Source: Lampris incognitus
Taxonomy: Eukaryota > Chordata > Actinopteri > Lampriformes > Lampridae
Direction: 5' to 3'
Assembly: GCF_029633865.1 (NCBI RefSeq)
Contig: NC_079220.1
Location: 57,512,538 to 57,576,537 of the forward strand
Length of the DNA stretch: 64,000 nucleotides
Part shown: piece after piece, positions 38,190 to 51,400 of the stretch
How positions within the stretch are numbered: the first letter of the stretch is position 1
How the letters are laid out: each line of letters starts with the position of its first letter
The notes under the pieces: generated by a model
Databases searched by the model: none
The model's input: only the letters and a program-made list of their open reading frames with translations
Told to the model about the DNA's origin: nothing
Made by a program: the position numbers and the translations under genes

Positions 38190-40119
38190 TCCTCAGCTCA
38201 TTCAAAATAAAAAATTTGATTAGAACGTACAAAAACAAAGTCAACTTCTCAGTAGCCTTTACTGGCTAACACAAAACAGAGGCTGTAGTCCTGTTGGGTG
38301 AAACAACTATGCTAAACGTTTCGAAGCATGCTCAATAATCCAGGTAAGGAAATCTTTGTGTGCAGATGTGCCGAACTGACTCCACTTTCTGGGAGGTGCT
38401 AAACTTTGCTTCGTCCAAAGTTTGACGCTAAAACAAAATCTGTACTTGAGAGAGACTTTCCTTCAAACTTTTGTCAAAGTTCGATGGTTCACACCATCAA
38501 ATTCATTTGATTACAGCCTCAGTAAACTAGCTGATCAAATTGTGGTTTGTTTGCTCGTGATTCCACTGAGGCAGTAGCATCACTCGGCCAGCAGATGGCA
38601 ACCCAGCAGAGAGTTTGGGCAAGTCCAGACGCATGCCTGGGGAGAGGCAGCCTGGCAACAGACCACTTTACAGCTGCATCATTAGTCACTGTCAGGCTTA
38701 AAAATAAGTGTGACCAACCGTCAGTGGCGCACCCTGCCCTGCGCAGTGCGGAGGCACCCTGATAATGATGTTTTCATAGAAAATACCGCCCTGCCAAGGC
38801 ACTGACTTGAGAGTTGTGTGTAAAAACCTCCATGTAGTTTTTTTCTGTTTCTCATTATTTTGTGGTGTTTTTTATAAGTAGGTTTTTTTTGATAAGTAGT
38901 TGCCAACTTTACAACGTTTACTCTTTAAAGGAAGTGAGGGGAAGTGATCTTTCACAAGAGTAATACGAGAACCGAACCTGCGGCCAGTCGCTGGTCTACA
39001 TATCTTACTTCAAATCTGGGACTCCTCCTCGACCAATGAGCCATTTTGCACCGTTCTGTGAGAGTATGAACTGGGTTCAGACACACGTGTGGGGGTTTAG
39101 CACGCTGCCCCCTGGCTGTGGCGTGGCGTGGCGCGGCGTCTCTGGCGTGGTCTCTCAGGTAGCCGAGCGGCGATTGAAAAAGTGTTTATGGAACCAAGAT
39201 GACATCAGATACCGTGACTAATCAATATGTCCTCTCTCTGCCTGCTTGCCCTTCAGGTGTCCGTGAATGCCGAGCGAGTGGTCGGAGGCTCGGGTGGCGG
39301 TGGTGGGGGGGGTCCATCTGGTGTAATAAAGTAAGGCTGGAGGAAAATGTGACAGATGTGGAGGCCTGTGCCAGTTAGAAAAGCGAGAGTGGGACTGTCA
39401 GACACGTCGACTCCGGCACGGTGATGGATGGAGAGTGAGGTAAGACGGATGACATCGCCTGTCTGAGGCTGTGTTGTCACAGCGGAGGACTGCTGCTTGT
39501 CTTGCCTCTCAATATCAGAGGGCAAACTGAAGTTTGTTTACACTGCCTCGGCAGAGTGATTTAGAATGAGGCCGAGGGAGATGTGGGTGGAAAAAAAAGA
39601 AAAGGAAAAGGTATGCTTGCTGCAGGGCAGGATCGAGTTTCTAAACAATCCTTTGAAATCGAGCACCGACCATCCCAAGTGTTTTAAACCGACCGACCGA
39701 CGAGCCCTGTTGGTTGTAGTCCTTCAGGTAAGGCGATTCCAAACAAAATGAAAACAAACACAATACAACGCCGAGGAGTCCTGATGTTCAAACGCGACAC
39801 CGCATTAAAAAAACAAGTATTGTCATGGCTCTGAAAGAAAAGCCAGCCAGTATTGAGTACACAGATGAATAATTTCCTCTGTCCCGGTCCTGAAAACAAG
39901 AAGCTGTGGGTGAGAGAAGGATTCCCTGCAGATGAAGGTCCAGTAGTCTTCAAAACAGCGTGAGATGAGGAGGGGAGAGGAGAGGAGTCGCCGAGGCCGT
40001 GCCACATGGACGGAGTCTGAATCATTCTGCAGGGAGTCAGGTGTGCCATGCTGGAGGTGGTTTGTGTTGAGGTAAAGGTGTGTGTGTGGGGGGGGGGGGA
40101 CCCGACAGCTTCAGCCATG

Positions 40120-40161
<42 letters not shown>

Positions 40162-41735
40162 ACGGCCAAGTGTACATTGGGGAGGTCACACTGTTGCACT
40201 GTTCATAGTGTTTATGAATACCAGGCAACTGTGAGTGCCTCTTTGTCGCTAAAGTGTTTACTTGAATGTATTTTGGGAGCGCGCCACATGACTGGGACAG
40301 GGATCTCGGTAAATTATGGAATCAAGCGCTTTGTGTAATGATAACTTCTGTCTGTTAGTCATTCTTTGTGACAGTGTTTTTAAGAGTGTGTAAACACAGG
40401 GGTGGTGGTGGTGGTGGTGGGGGGGGGGGGCGTCCCGGTGTTGAAATGTGCTGGGGGACAGGGAGGGGCTGGGGTTACTGGAGAAGGCCCGACACAGTCT
40501 CTTCCAACAGACGATGGTTTAAAGTCAACCTCTTATGGCAGCCCTGCACTCTTAATAATATTGCATGTTTTGATGGAGACAACCAAATTGTGCGTTGGAT
40601 TTTCCCATTTCTAACCAAATATGGCATATTGTGGGAATCTGGGTGTCGCTGGGGTCCTGCGTTACAGACAGCACAGCAACTTTTCGAAGGCGACTGACCG
40701 GCGCTGACGTGCTAAAGACTTACACATCCAGCCACTTTTATGCATGTCCACATGATGTGTGACCCATATGGCTGCCATTACCCCTGGTACACCGGCCTGT
40801 CTGCGGCCCTGCCCCATGTAAGGCGACTCTCACGGAGGAGCACCTGTATCTGACCTCCTCATCCATATCTGTGTGGAGGCCAGAGCACACTCCACTTAAC
40901 TTATCAGTCACGGCCACAGGTCACATGCCCCTTGTGGGTCAAGTGTGACAATGGCCAGCAAGGGTTAATAGAACAAATTAGCCAGTACAGCGGACTGAAC
41001 GAACCTGAGCCGGATGGAGTGGGTGGGAGAGAAAAAAGGGGATGGAGAGGTGGGGATTGGGGAACTAAAGAGGAAGGAAAAAGGTGATAGATGGGTGAGA
41101 TATATTGGAGGGTAGAGAGAGGGAGAACTAGTGTGGGTGGACGGTGAAGTGAGAGAAGGTGAGAGACAAAGACGAAAGGAGAAAGTCTTGGCTCCACGGT
41201 GAAGAGTCAGACGGGCGGTTCGTTTTATCTGCTGCCCTGTCAGTGAGCCATGCCGATGTTATTGAAAGATTATTTGATTAGAACAGCTAAGTGCCAAATC
41301 AAAGCAAAGTCGATCTGCGGTTGCTTCCGGGCCAGAGCCGTTCTGTCGTCTCAGTGGAAATACTCCAACCATACACCAAGATTGTGGGTTAGAAAAGTAG
41401 CTTCCTGCTGAGCCAACAATACCTGTACATGTCAGGCATCCAAAGGGACCCGAGGCAAATGATGCTGAATGAATGGTGGAGGTTTAGTCGTTCGTCGTGC
41501 TTCGGTTTTTGGCTTGTCAGCAAGTTGTATTAGAGAGGAATCTCGGTATTAGCAAGCTCGCTGGATGAGGAAGGGGTAGATATTGTTGTTATTGTGGCGG
41601 GGACAGCAGCATCTGGTCTTGTCATGTGCCTGAAAGAGGGCTGCCACAAGGTTTGACCCGTGGGCCAAGGAAGGACCCACGGGAATGTACAAACACTCAC
41701 TTTGTAATCCAGTTTTGTTTTGCATTGACTGCCTA
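38190..41735. other. intergenic, simple repeats only
   Basis: A short Penelope-related piece (GCATGCTCAATAATCCAGGT) lies at about 38328-38347. A (GT)n tract lies at about 40123-40159 and a GGTGGT/G-run at about 40401-40430. No gene was recognised. Confidence 0.45.
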
Positions 41736-41870
41736 TTATCCATCCATCCATTATCTGAACCGACCAGCTTATCCTGCTCTCAGGGTGGCGGGGATGCTGG
41801 AGCCTATCCCAGCAGCCACTGGGCGGCAGGCGGGGAGACACCCTGGACAGGCCGCCGCACCACCACACAG
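41736..41870 (-). repeat. SINE family 1, 3' fragment
   Basis: A minus-strand fragment with an ATCCATCCATT tail and the GGAGCCTATCCCAGC block. It ends at the CAGGCCGCC segment. Confidence 0.8.
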
Positions 41871-44267
41871 GGCGACCTTCCCAAATGATCTTTCTTGTAA
41901 GCATATGAGTGAAGACTGCCCTCTTCTGCACTGCAGGTAATGTTCCCGGCCCTCCCTCCACTGGCCTACACCTGCAGTGTGGCCGTGGAGTCAAGGAGCA
42001 TGCTTGATACAACACTGCCACCTAGTGGCTCCTGTCATAAAGTACACGTGTTCCAGACGTGTTCTGCATACAGCGTTGGTGTGCTGTGGCTTTGGTGAGA
42101 AAAGCCAAATAATCACAGGGACACAGCTTGTCACTCGTGCTCCTGAATTTATAAAGGACCGGTGTAAGAATATACCAAGCCCCTGAACACGCGTGGCTCT
42201 TGTGACACGGCTTGCCACGATCCGGGCCAGGATTCTGAATATACTGCAAAAAACTACAATGCAAAATGATGACGCAGCTTAAGGAAGTACTATTTATTAC
42301 AGTGAGTTATCTGACAAGTGGCACAATACAGAGATTGATGACACTGTCCTACCCTGAAAGTCTCTTTATTCAAAATAAATAGATTGTTAAGAGAACAGCA
42401 TTCCTTTGAGACAGTTAGTATATCAAGAAATATGAGACCACAACCGAAAACATGTTTTCCTGCCATCGTCCATCACTTGTTTGTTTGTTTGTTTGTTTTT
42501 TTAAGGATTAAGAAATATACTGAGCGTACAAAACAATTCACTGAACTTGTTGCATTGCTCTGTAGCTTCACACACCACACAAGGAAATGCTATTTTGGTT
42601 ATTGGTTTGGTTAAAAGGTTCCTCCCCCCTTGTTGGATCAGTTTGTCACCAGTACAGATGTACGTATCCGCTAGTTCAAGTCAGCGGAAGAAACCGTGCC
42701 TGTCAGACATCCTGACATGTTTCACCTGCTGGTATACAGACTGGCCTTGAGTTCCCGTCTCCCGTCTCTGAGCAGACTACTACCTCGCTGATGTGGCTTC
42801 AGAATGACTCACTCGGTAATTCTCCGTCAAGCGCTTGTCTGAGTCTGCCTCAGTGTTTGTGTGTCACACTGCATCTGAAGTCTTGATTTTACAGCAGGTT
42901 TCAAACATTAAAAAGAACGTTGCTTTGTTCTTGATATGCAACAGTGCACCCTCCTTTTGCTGAGCAACCTGAAATTGAAGCTTTTCGGGGGGCGATGGCT
43001 TTTTTGTTTGGTCTGTGTGGGAAAGAAAGGCCCAATCTGCAGAGCAGGATTAGACGGAGGAGTTTGGTTGAAGTGCTTTGTTGCAGAACTCCTCTCGAGG
43101 GAGCAGAAAGCTGCACACATTGTCGTGGTTTCTTTTCCGTTACATCAGATAAAGACTTTTTTCCTCTGGGGGTTGGTGCAGCTCCTGAACCCATGCAGGC
43201 AAGTGAAATGAGATGTCCACAGCTGCAAGGAACACAGAAAAACAAAAAAGAAAGAAAACCTGATCTGGCACTTCGAACACAACACATTCTGAATGCCAAT
43301 AGCCACAGTGAGAACACTATCGGGTGTTTGGTGGTCAGAGAAAAGAAAAAGTGGTGCAGTTAAATTTAGGGCTTTCCCCTGACCCAACGCTTCCTATCAC
43401 AGTGGTAATATTTTAGTTCAGTGCTCAAGAAAAGGCACACAGGCAGTCATATGAAGCTTTGGTGGATGTAAGGGGGAGAACCCACATCAGGTGTCGTCTG
43501 TCTTTCCTCAACCTGCCGTGCCTACAAAGGCCACTTATTCACCGGTTTTGTCCGTAGTAATGAGCAGTTTGACAGGAGGGGGAGTTGCCTGCGAACTCCC
43601 TGGTGAGGGAAGGTTGTGGACTGATGTGCTGGCAGAAGAGGGGAACCTTGGCCAGAGCGCCATCTTATCTGAGCACCGAGGAAGAACGGAGATACCGTAT
43701 CTCTCTCCCCCCCGTGCTCGAGTCCGCCTGGAAAAGCTGCACTGATAGACCGGCTGCACAGAGGAATGAACCTTCTCCGAGACAGGAGATAATGGCTGTG
43801 CACAACGCAACACGGTGTGTGAAGCGCTTGTGCTTGTTGTCGTAATTACAGTGTTTCACATTAACAAAAATAAAGCTGCTGTCTGTTGCTCGAGCTGTTT
43901 GTCAGAACTAGCGAAGGTTTACACAGCAAATATAAGCAAATACTATATAACATGTGCAGCAAAGAATGGATACAAACAGAGAGGTAGCCTATTTATAATA
44001 AAACATCTGAAAAGGAAACACGACTATTTGCTCAGTACTAAAAAGGATTAATAAAAAGGACCACTTAACTACTTTACATTAGCTACTGAAATGCTTATAC
44101 AACCATGGACTCATCTAAAAAATTACGCTACCCATAAAAACATACCACTCCAGCCTTACTCATATCCTGCTATTATTGCTTAAATGAGGAAATTACTTAA
44201 CCATTTAGATATATTTAGAAATAGTAGATCATTTACCAATAGATTAACACCCAAGACATTCTCTTCA
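41871..44267. other. intergenic, nothing recognised
   Basis: Several open frames of 60-140 codons occur on both strands near 42900-43850, but none shows a domain, a splice pattern or a clear start context. A TTTG run lies at about 42478-42497. Confidence 0.45.
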
Positions 44268-44585
44268 GTCATCCATCCATCATTCAAACCGCTTCTCCTG
44301 CTCTCAGGGTCACGGGATGCTGGAGCCTATCCCAGCAGTCATTGGGCGGCAGTCGGGGGGACACCCTGGACAGGCCGCCAGGCCATCACAGGGCCACACA
44401 CACACACACACATATTCACACCTGGGGACAATTTAGTACGGCCGAGTCACCTGACCTACATGTCTTTGGACTGTGGGAGGAAACCGGAGCCCCCGGAGGA
44501 AACCCACACAGACACGGGGAGAACATGCAAACTCCACACAGAGGATGACCCGGGACCACCCCCAAGGTTTAGATTACCCCGGGTA
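44268..44585 (-). mobile_element. SINE family 1, copy lacking the tRNA head
   Basis: A minus-strand copy with tail at 44270-44282, CA tract at about 44396-44413 and the GGAAACCCACACAGACACGG block. It breaks off at about 44585 before the A/B-box region. Confidence 0.8.
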
Positions 44586-45467
44586 CTATCTCTTAATTCG
44601 ATGAGTGTTAAAACTTAAAAAAAAAACCAAAAAAAAACCTACAGCCAGGGCCAAAAAATGTGGTTGGCAGTGAAGTAGACTATTTGTAAGTTGTAAACCA
44701 GTCGAGTTTGTCTGATCAGAACACTAACATGAGGAAACAACACGGGGGTATTGACACACAACATTTGTGACAGTTACATTTGTGACAGTTGTACTGGTCA
44801 ACCCCCCCACCCCCCCACCCAATCTTATTTACCCCAGTAACTTTAAACCTCCAGGTCAATATTCTTCATGAACCGCACACCACACATCCCTGCTGCTACG
44901 TTTGTGAACCCTGAACCAACACTGGACCCTGGAGATCTTCACATCGCTAGTTGTAAAACAAGATGCTGTAAAGGGATTATTTCAGAAATTACCAAGCACC
45001 AACGCCCACTGTCGATCAAAAATAACATCGTCCTCCCTTCATCATTGCTGACATGATAAAAATGTCCGTGGTTGCGCTACTCCGAACTAGCACTGTTGTT
45101 GAACCCTTAAGGAAATTCCAGCGGGGGAAACAGTGTTAGGGTGATCCAGTTTGACTTAAGGAATGCTGGTTGGAGGGCCATAAAACCGACAACGTTGATT
45201 TATATATGTCATGTAATTATTGCATATAAAAGGCAGGATGAACGACTTGCTCCAATGCCCCGGGGCAATGACCACAACGGACATTAGTTGAACATTTTTA
45301 AACATCTAATCAAATAAATAAACAGAAAATCAGAAGCGGATACACTTTACCTCATCTTTTAACTTGTTCCCCTGCCAATTTAGCCAGTTTTTCTAGTTCC
45401 TTCAGTACCCAGCCAGGGACCCCCCCCCTTTGAAGCCCACTTGGCGGGGGCAGCATGTTGTATGCGG
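44586..45467 (-). other. cbx2 3' flank, probable 3' UTR
   Basis: Sequence directly after the cbx2 stop codon on the minus strand. No clear AATAAA was found on that strand here, so the transcript end is unknown. A-rich runs lie near 44610-44640. Confidence 0.4.
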
Positions 45468-48400
45468 TCAATAATTGCGGATGCTGAAGAAACCCACACT
45501 GGTTGGTGACTCCTTGACTGTTACAGTGACCAGATTGGCAGTGACATCTGTGACGAACACATGTTCAATCAGACTACGTGTGGGCTTCCAGTCCTGGTTG
45601 CTTTGCACTGAGATGGAAAGGTCTGGACCGTTTCCGCGGTAAGAGGAATCCTGGTCAGAGTCCGAGCTACTTCCCTCCTCTCCTGTGCTCATCTCGCTCA
45701 TTTTGGCCTTCTTGCCATCTTTGGAGGCGGATCGCTCTCGTTTTCCTTGGCCCTCTGCAGCAGAGTTCTGAATACCACTCTTCTCAAGCCTGCCCTGGGC
45801 CCTGGTGACCTGCCTTTCCCCAGTAACACCCATTTCAGTTGTCTCTTTGACTTTGTCAACCCCTGGCTGACTCTTTCTGGGCTGGAGTCCTCCAGGGGTG
45901 GCAGGAGTCTGAGCTGGATTAGGCTCTTGACACTGCCCTACAGTCATTTTCCGTGCTGGGTTCGTGGCACTTCTCAGGCCTGATGCAGGAACAGTACCGT
46001 TTCCATCACTGCCTTGCAGAGATTTGTTCATACTCTGCAGGTTGAGAGGCTGAAGGCCAGAGGCTTGATTGGGGGGACCATTCTTTGTGGGAGATGAGGC
46101 AGCTGCTTTATTATTGGGCATTCGTTGCAGAGGTGTTGACACAGGGGTCTCTGGCTTCTTTTGTCCACTGGGAGAGCTTAATGTATGCTGAGTAGTTCCG
46201 TGCTGGGTGTGCTTGGAAGTATTCAGGTTCAGTGCTGCTACCCCTTTTGATTTATTAGCAGCTGTTTTCAAATTCAGGCCAGTCCCGCTGCTTATATTGG
46301 TGATTGACCATTTGCCCAGAGAGACGTTCATGTTTTGGTCAGATGTGTGTGGGGAGGGGGAGGCCAGCTGACCTGACCTCCCAGAACCCACAGAGCTGAT
46401 GGAATTTTTATTCGCTTCACCATGTGCAAGAGAGCTCCTGCTGTGGCCACCCACTGAATCTCTGGCTGAGCCGCGATGGAACCCCATGAAAGTAAAGCTG
46501 GCTGGGTGAACAGGTTTCTTAATTGCTCCTTGAAGGTCTGTAGTGGGGTCTTTGGCGGCAGTCTTTAGGATCTTGCGAGGGCTCTTCTTTGACTGGAACG
46601 CCTTCAGCTCAGGGGACAGGGGTTTTCTACCTCGCTTCTTTGGGGGCTCTTGTTTGGCAATCACTATCTGCGCCTTCTTTTGAGGGACGGGATGAAGCTC
46701 TCGTGTTCTGACAAGTGGACCTGGCTGTTTGACATTACCGCTGTTGTCATTGTCATCGTTGTCGTCATCATCATCATCATCGGATGAGGATGAGGAGGAA
46801 GAACATGAAGATGATGAGTCAGATGATGACGATGATGAGCCAGATGAGGAACTGGCAGACTGTGATGCTTCAGGCATGTTTTCCTAAATTAAGAGGAAAA
46901 GTAATCTTTTAATTTTGCCATAAAAAAGAAAACGATTAAATTGATGTTCCTTTTACAATTCCACTTACCACGATTTTCCGCGGTCTTCCTCTCGGTCTTT
47001 TCCCTCTCTTACGCAGCAGAAGCTCTTTTTCTTGCTCTCTGATTTGATTTCAAACAAACAGGAAAATGGGAACAGAGTCAGGGAATTGGGAATTAATTAG
47101 CACTTCTCACCAATTAATTCTCAGCAATTCATAGGGTATCTTAAATAGAAGAATAATGAGGTATGATTAATAATCAGGAAAGTTTCCTAAACATCGTTTA
47201 CACACACAACGTTTATTGGGAGAAACGTTTCATCACTCGTCTAAGTGACCTCTTCAGTGTCAACTGACTGCAGGTATCCCCACCCTAATAAACAATACAG
47301 TGGCATAACGACCCAAACCAACGACCAGTTTCATATGCAAATTGCCGTGGCCATTAACTAGAGTTACAATGGCCATGTTGCAATCACAGTATTGTAAAAT
47401 GGTGACAGATGTACTCTTAGGCTCCCCCTGCGGTTCAGGGATGGTCGTTCCCTCTTCACACAGATGGCCTCTTTGACTCCCCGTTCAAACCAGCGTTCCT
47501 CCCTATCAAGGATGGTCACATCCTCATCCTCATCCTGTAGATGGTGTAGACTGTGGAGTCCTGGCCTGATGTGTTAGCTCTCCTGTGTTGTACCATCCTC
47601 TTGGCCAGCGTTTGTTTAGTTTCCCCAATGTACAAGTCACGGCAATCCTCCCTGCACTTAACAACTACACTATATTGCTCTGTTTGTGCCAGGGAACTTG
47701 ATCCTTGGAGGTGGACCAATTTCTGGGGCAGCGTGTTTTGGGGTTTGAAAGCAACTGAGACACGGTGTTTGAAAAATACCTGTCTCAACTGTTTGCAACT
47801 ATTCCCCAACCCATTCCTCTGTGAACAGTACACATGGCCATTGTAGCTCTAGTTAATGGTCACAGCAATCTGCATATGAAACCGGTCGTTGGTTTCCGGT
47901 TGTGAGGCACCTGCAGTCAGTTGAGACTGAAGAGGTCACTTTTGCCCCTTTTCCACTACATGATACTGGCTCGGCTCGACTCAGCTCGACTCGCAGCGTC
48001 GTTTTTCCATTACCGTAACAGTGCCCCGTCAGTGTAGCTGGTCTGCATTGATTTTGTACCCGCTCCAGTTTTTTGGAACCTCAACAAAGGTGGTACCAGA
48101 AAAGTGGTAACGGTTACCAAAATGCCGGTACTTTCCAGTAATGGAAAACGAGAAAGTCGAGTCGAGTCGAGCCGGTACCGTGTAGTGGAAAAGGGGCATT
48201 AGATGAGTGAGGAAACATTTCTCTCAAGAAAGGTTGTGTCCAGATGAGCTGATTCACCTTCCTGGGAGTTCCTCACCTGGATTACTGAGCATGCATCAAG
48301 ACATTTCCTGCACATGTCTCATCTTAGATTTCCTTACTTTTTCTAGACCTTAACGTCTTGTATTTGAAGGTAATTTTTTTATGAGGAATTTTTGTTGACA

Positions 48401-51400
48401 TCTGGTGTAAATTTGTTGTCGCTGGGTAATACGAGTGCCAAGTTGGGCACTACGCCCTATGAACGATTAATAATTCAACACAAGGAATCACCCTGGCTAT
48501 ACAACGACACGAAATGTCATGTTTCTCAGGACGGGACAAGGTCGTTTCTCCATACTTTACTGGGACTAACCCTGGTTAAGACTACATGAATTTACAAAGA
48601 TGACACCGATGAGAGGTATTGTGCTGTTTATAGCACGAGAATGCATGTAGGTCACATGCACGCCAACAGCCCAGATGTTCGTTAGTTCACATCTGCCTTA
48701 GTGTTGTAAGGAGGAGGGTTTAAGGAGGCGATAGCCCGTGTGAATGTGGAGACAATGAGAAGCTCACTTCTTGTTGAAGGCAGCCAACAGTCTTGGGTCA
48801 AGGATGTTTTCCTGGGGTTCCCAGCTATTGTGTCTGAAATAAATTAACATTTTTAAGTGTCAGTCGACATGTCGCTTAGCAAACGTCAGCTTTTAACCAA
48901 ACAGCATTTAAAACGCTAAACAGAAACGCAGCACTTCTGATTTAGAACCTAGATGGGGACCTCCTGCAACTGCATATTGCTTTCAACGGAATGGCAAACA
49001 CACGACACACTCCAGCAGGTCCGGTTGACAGGGAGAACGAGCAGCCACCAGAAATGAGGAAATCCCTCCTCACCAGCGTGCATACGTACTGTCTTATTAG
49101 TCAGCTCACTTTCTTTCTTTTTTCACTGAAATGTGCCGTTCTCCTTTAAGCTTTTTTTTCTAAATTTTTTCTCCCCAACTGTACTTCACCAATTACCCTA
49201 TTTTCTGAGCCGTCCCGGTCTCTGCTCCACCCCCTCTGCTGATCCGGGGAGGGCTGCAGACTACCACATGCCTCCTCCCGTACATGTGGAGTCACCAGCC
49301 GCTTCTTTTCACCTGACAGTGAGGAGTTTCACCAGGGGGACGTAGTGCGTGGGAGGATCACGCTATTCCCCTCAGTCCGCCCCCCCGAACAGTTGCCTCG
49401 ACCGACCAGAGGAGGCGCTAGTGCAGCGACCAGGACACATAACCACAGCTGGCTTCCCACCTGCAGACACAGCCAATTGTGTCTGTAGAGACGCCCGACC
49501 AAGCCGGAGGTAACACGGAGATTCGAACCGGCGATCCCCGTGTTGGTCGGCAACGGAATAGACCGCCACGCTACCCAGACGCCCCTGATGTTCTCCTTTT
49601 ATGTCAGCCTATTATCTGGTAGTCTTTATGTGTATCTGAAGGGCATCCGAGGTTTTGTTCACGACTGTAGTGTTTTGAACACCGAGTCTGACATATTATT
49701 TCCACGAGTTAATACGGTTGTTTGATTTGTCATGACCACATCTTTACACGTTCCTGGCAACTGCCATCAAAATCTAATTTCAGCATTGCGCCGGGTCAAA
49801 GACTCATTACAACCACGACATCAGTTGGCTAATTACTGATACACAACTTGCCTGATCAGTTTTCTGGCACGATGACTCTGGCACAGATGAAGTCAAACCC
49901 AGAGCTTTCTCCAAGTAATACTTGGTGTAATACTTCAGGTGGGAGCGGTGTAATACTTCATACACCGCTCCCACCTCCATTAATAATAATAAAAACAAAC
50001 TGATCAAGTAACACAACCCCAAATAAACCAATCAAAGCTTAAAGCAAGTGTCCGGGTGGCATAGCAGTCTATCCCGTTGCCTACCAACATGGGGATCGCT
50101 GGTTCAAATCCCCGTGTTACCTCCGGCTTGGTCGGGCGTCCCTACAGACACATTTGGCCGTGTCTGCGGGTGGGAAGCCGGATGTGGTTACGTGTCCTGG
50201 TCGCTGCACTAGCGCCTCCTCCGGTCAGGGGGGAAAAGGGGGAACTGGGGGGAATAGCGTGATCCTCCCACACGCTACGTCTCCCTGGTGAAACTCCTCA
50301 CTGTCAGGTGAAAAGAAGCGGCCGGTGACTCCACATGTATGGGAGGAGGCATGTGTTTGTCTGCAGCCCTCCCCGGATCAGCAGAGGGGGTGGAGCAGAG
50401 ACCAGGACGGCTCGGAAGAGTGGGGTGATTGGCCAAGTACAGTTGGGGAGAAAAGGGGGGAAATCCAAATAAATAGACAAACAAACAAAGCAGGAACACA
50501 CAGAGCAGTGGTTGAATCACGAACAGCGTGTGCGTGAAGGGGTTTGTCTTGTAGGTTTGAATCTGAACCTGACTGTTTTTACCTCTCACACACTGAACTT
50601 GACTATGTTTTACCCCTCACACACTGAACCTGACTGTTTTTACCCCTCACACACTGGACCTGACTGTTTTTACCCCTCACAGACTTAACCTGGCTATGTT
50701 TTACCCCTCACACACTGAACTTGACTATGTTTTACCCCTCACACACTGAACCTGACTGTTTTTACCCCTCACACACTTAACCTGGCTATGTTTTACCCCT
50801 CACACACTGAACTTGACTATGTTTTACCCCTCACACACTGAACCTGACTGTTTTTACCCCTCACACACTGGACCTGACTATGTTTTACCCCTCACACACT
50901 TAACCTGGCTATGTTTTACCCCTCACACACTTAACCTGACTATGTTTTACCCCTCACACATTTAACCTGACTATGTTTTACCCCTCACACACTTAACCTG
51001 GCTATGTTTTACCCCTCACACACTGAACCTGACTATGTTTTACCCCTCACACACTGACACTGACTGTTTTTACCCCTCACACACTGAACCTGACTGTTTT
51101 TACCCCTCACACACTGAACCTGACTATGTTTTACCCCTCACACACTTAACCTGGCTGTTTTACCCCTCACACACTGAACCTGACTATGTTTTACCCCTCA
51201 CACACTGAACCTGACTATGTTTTACCCCTCACACACTGAACCTGACTATGTTTTACCCCTCACACACTGAACCTGACTATGTTTTACCCCTCACACACTG
51301 AACCTGACTATGTTTTACCCCTCACACACTGAACCTGACTATGTTTTACCCCTCGCACACTGAACCTGGCTATGTTTTACCCCTCACACACTGAACCTGA

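Noticed and set aside
42900-43387. Overlapping 130-140-codon frames on both strands
   Set aside because: No domain, no splice structure and no start context; overlapping frames on both strands suggest chance.
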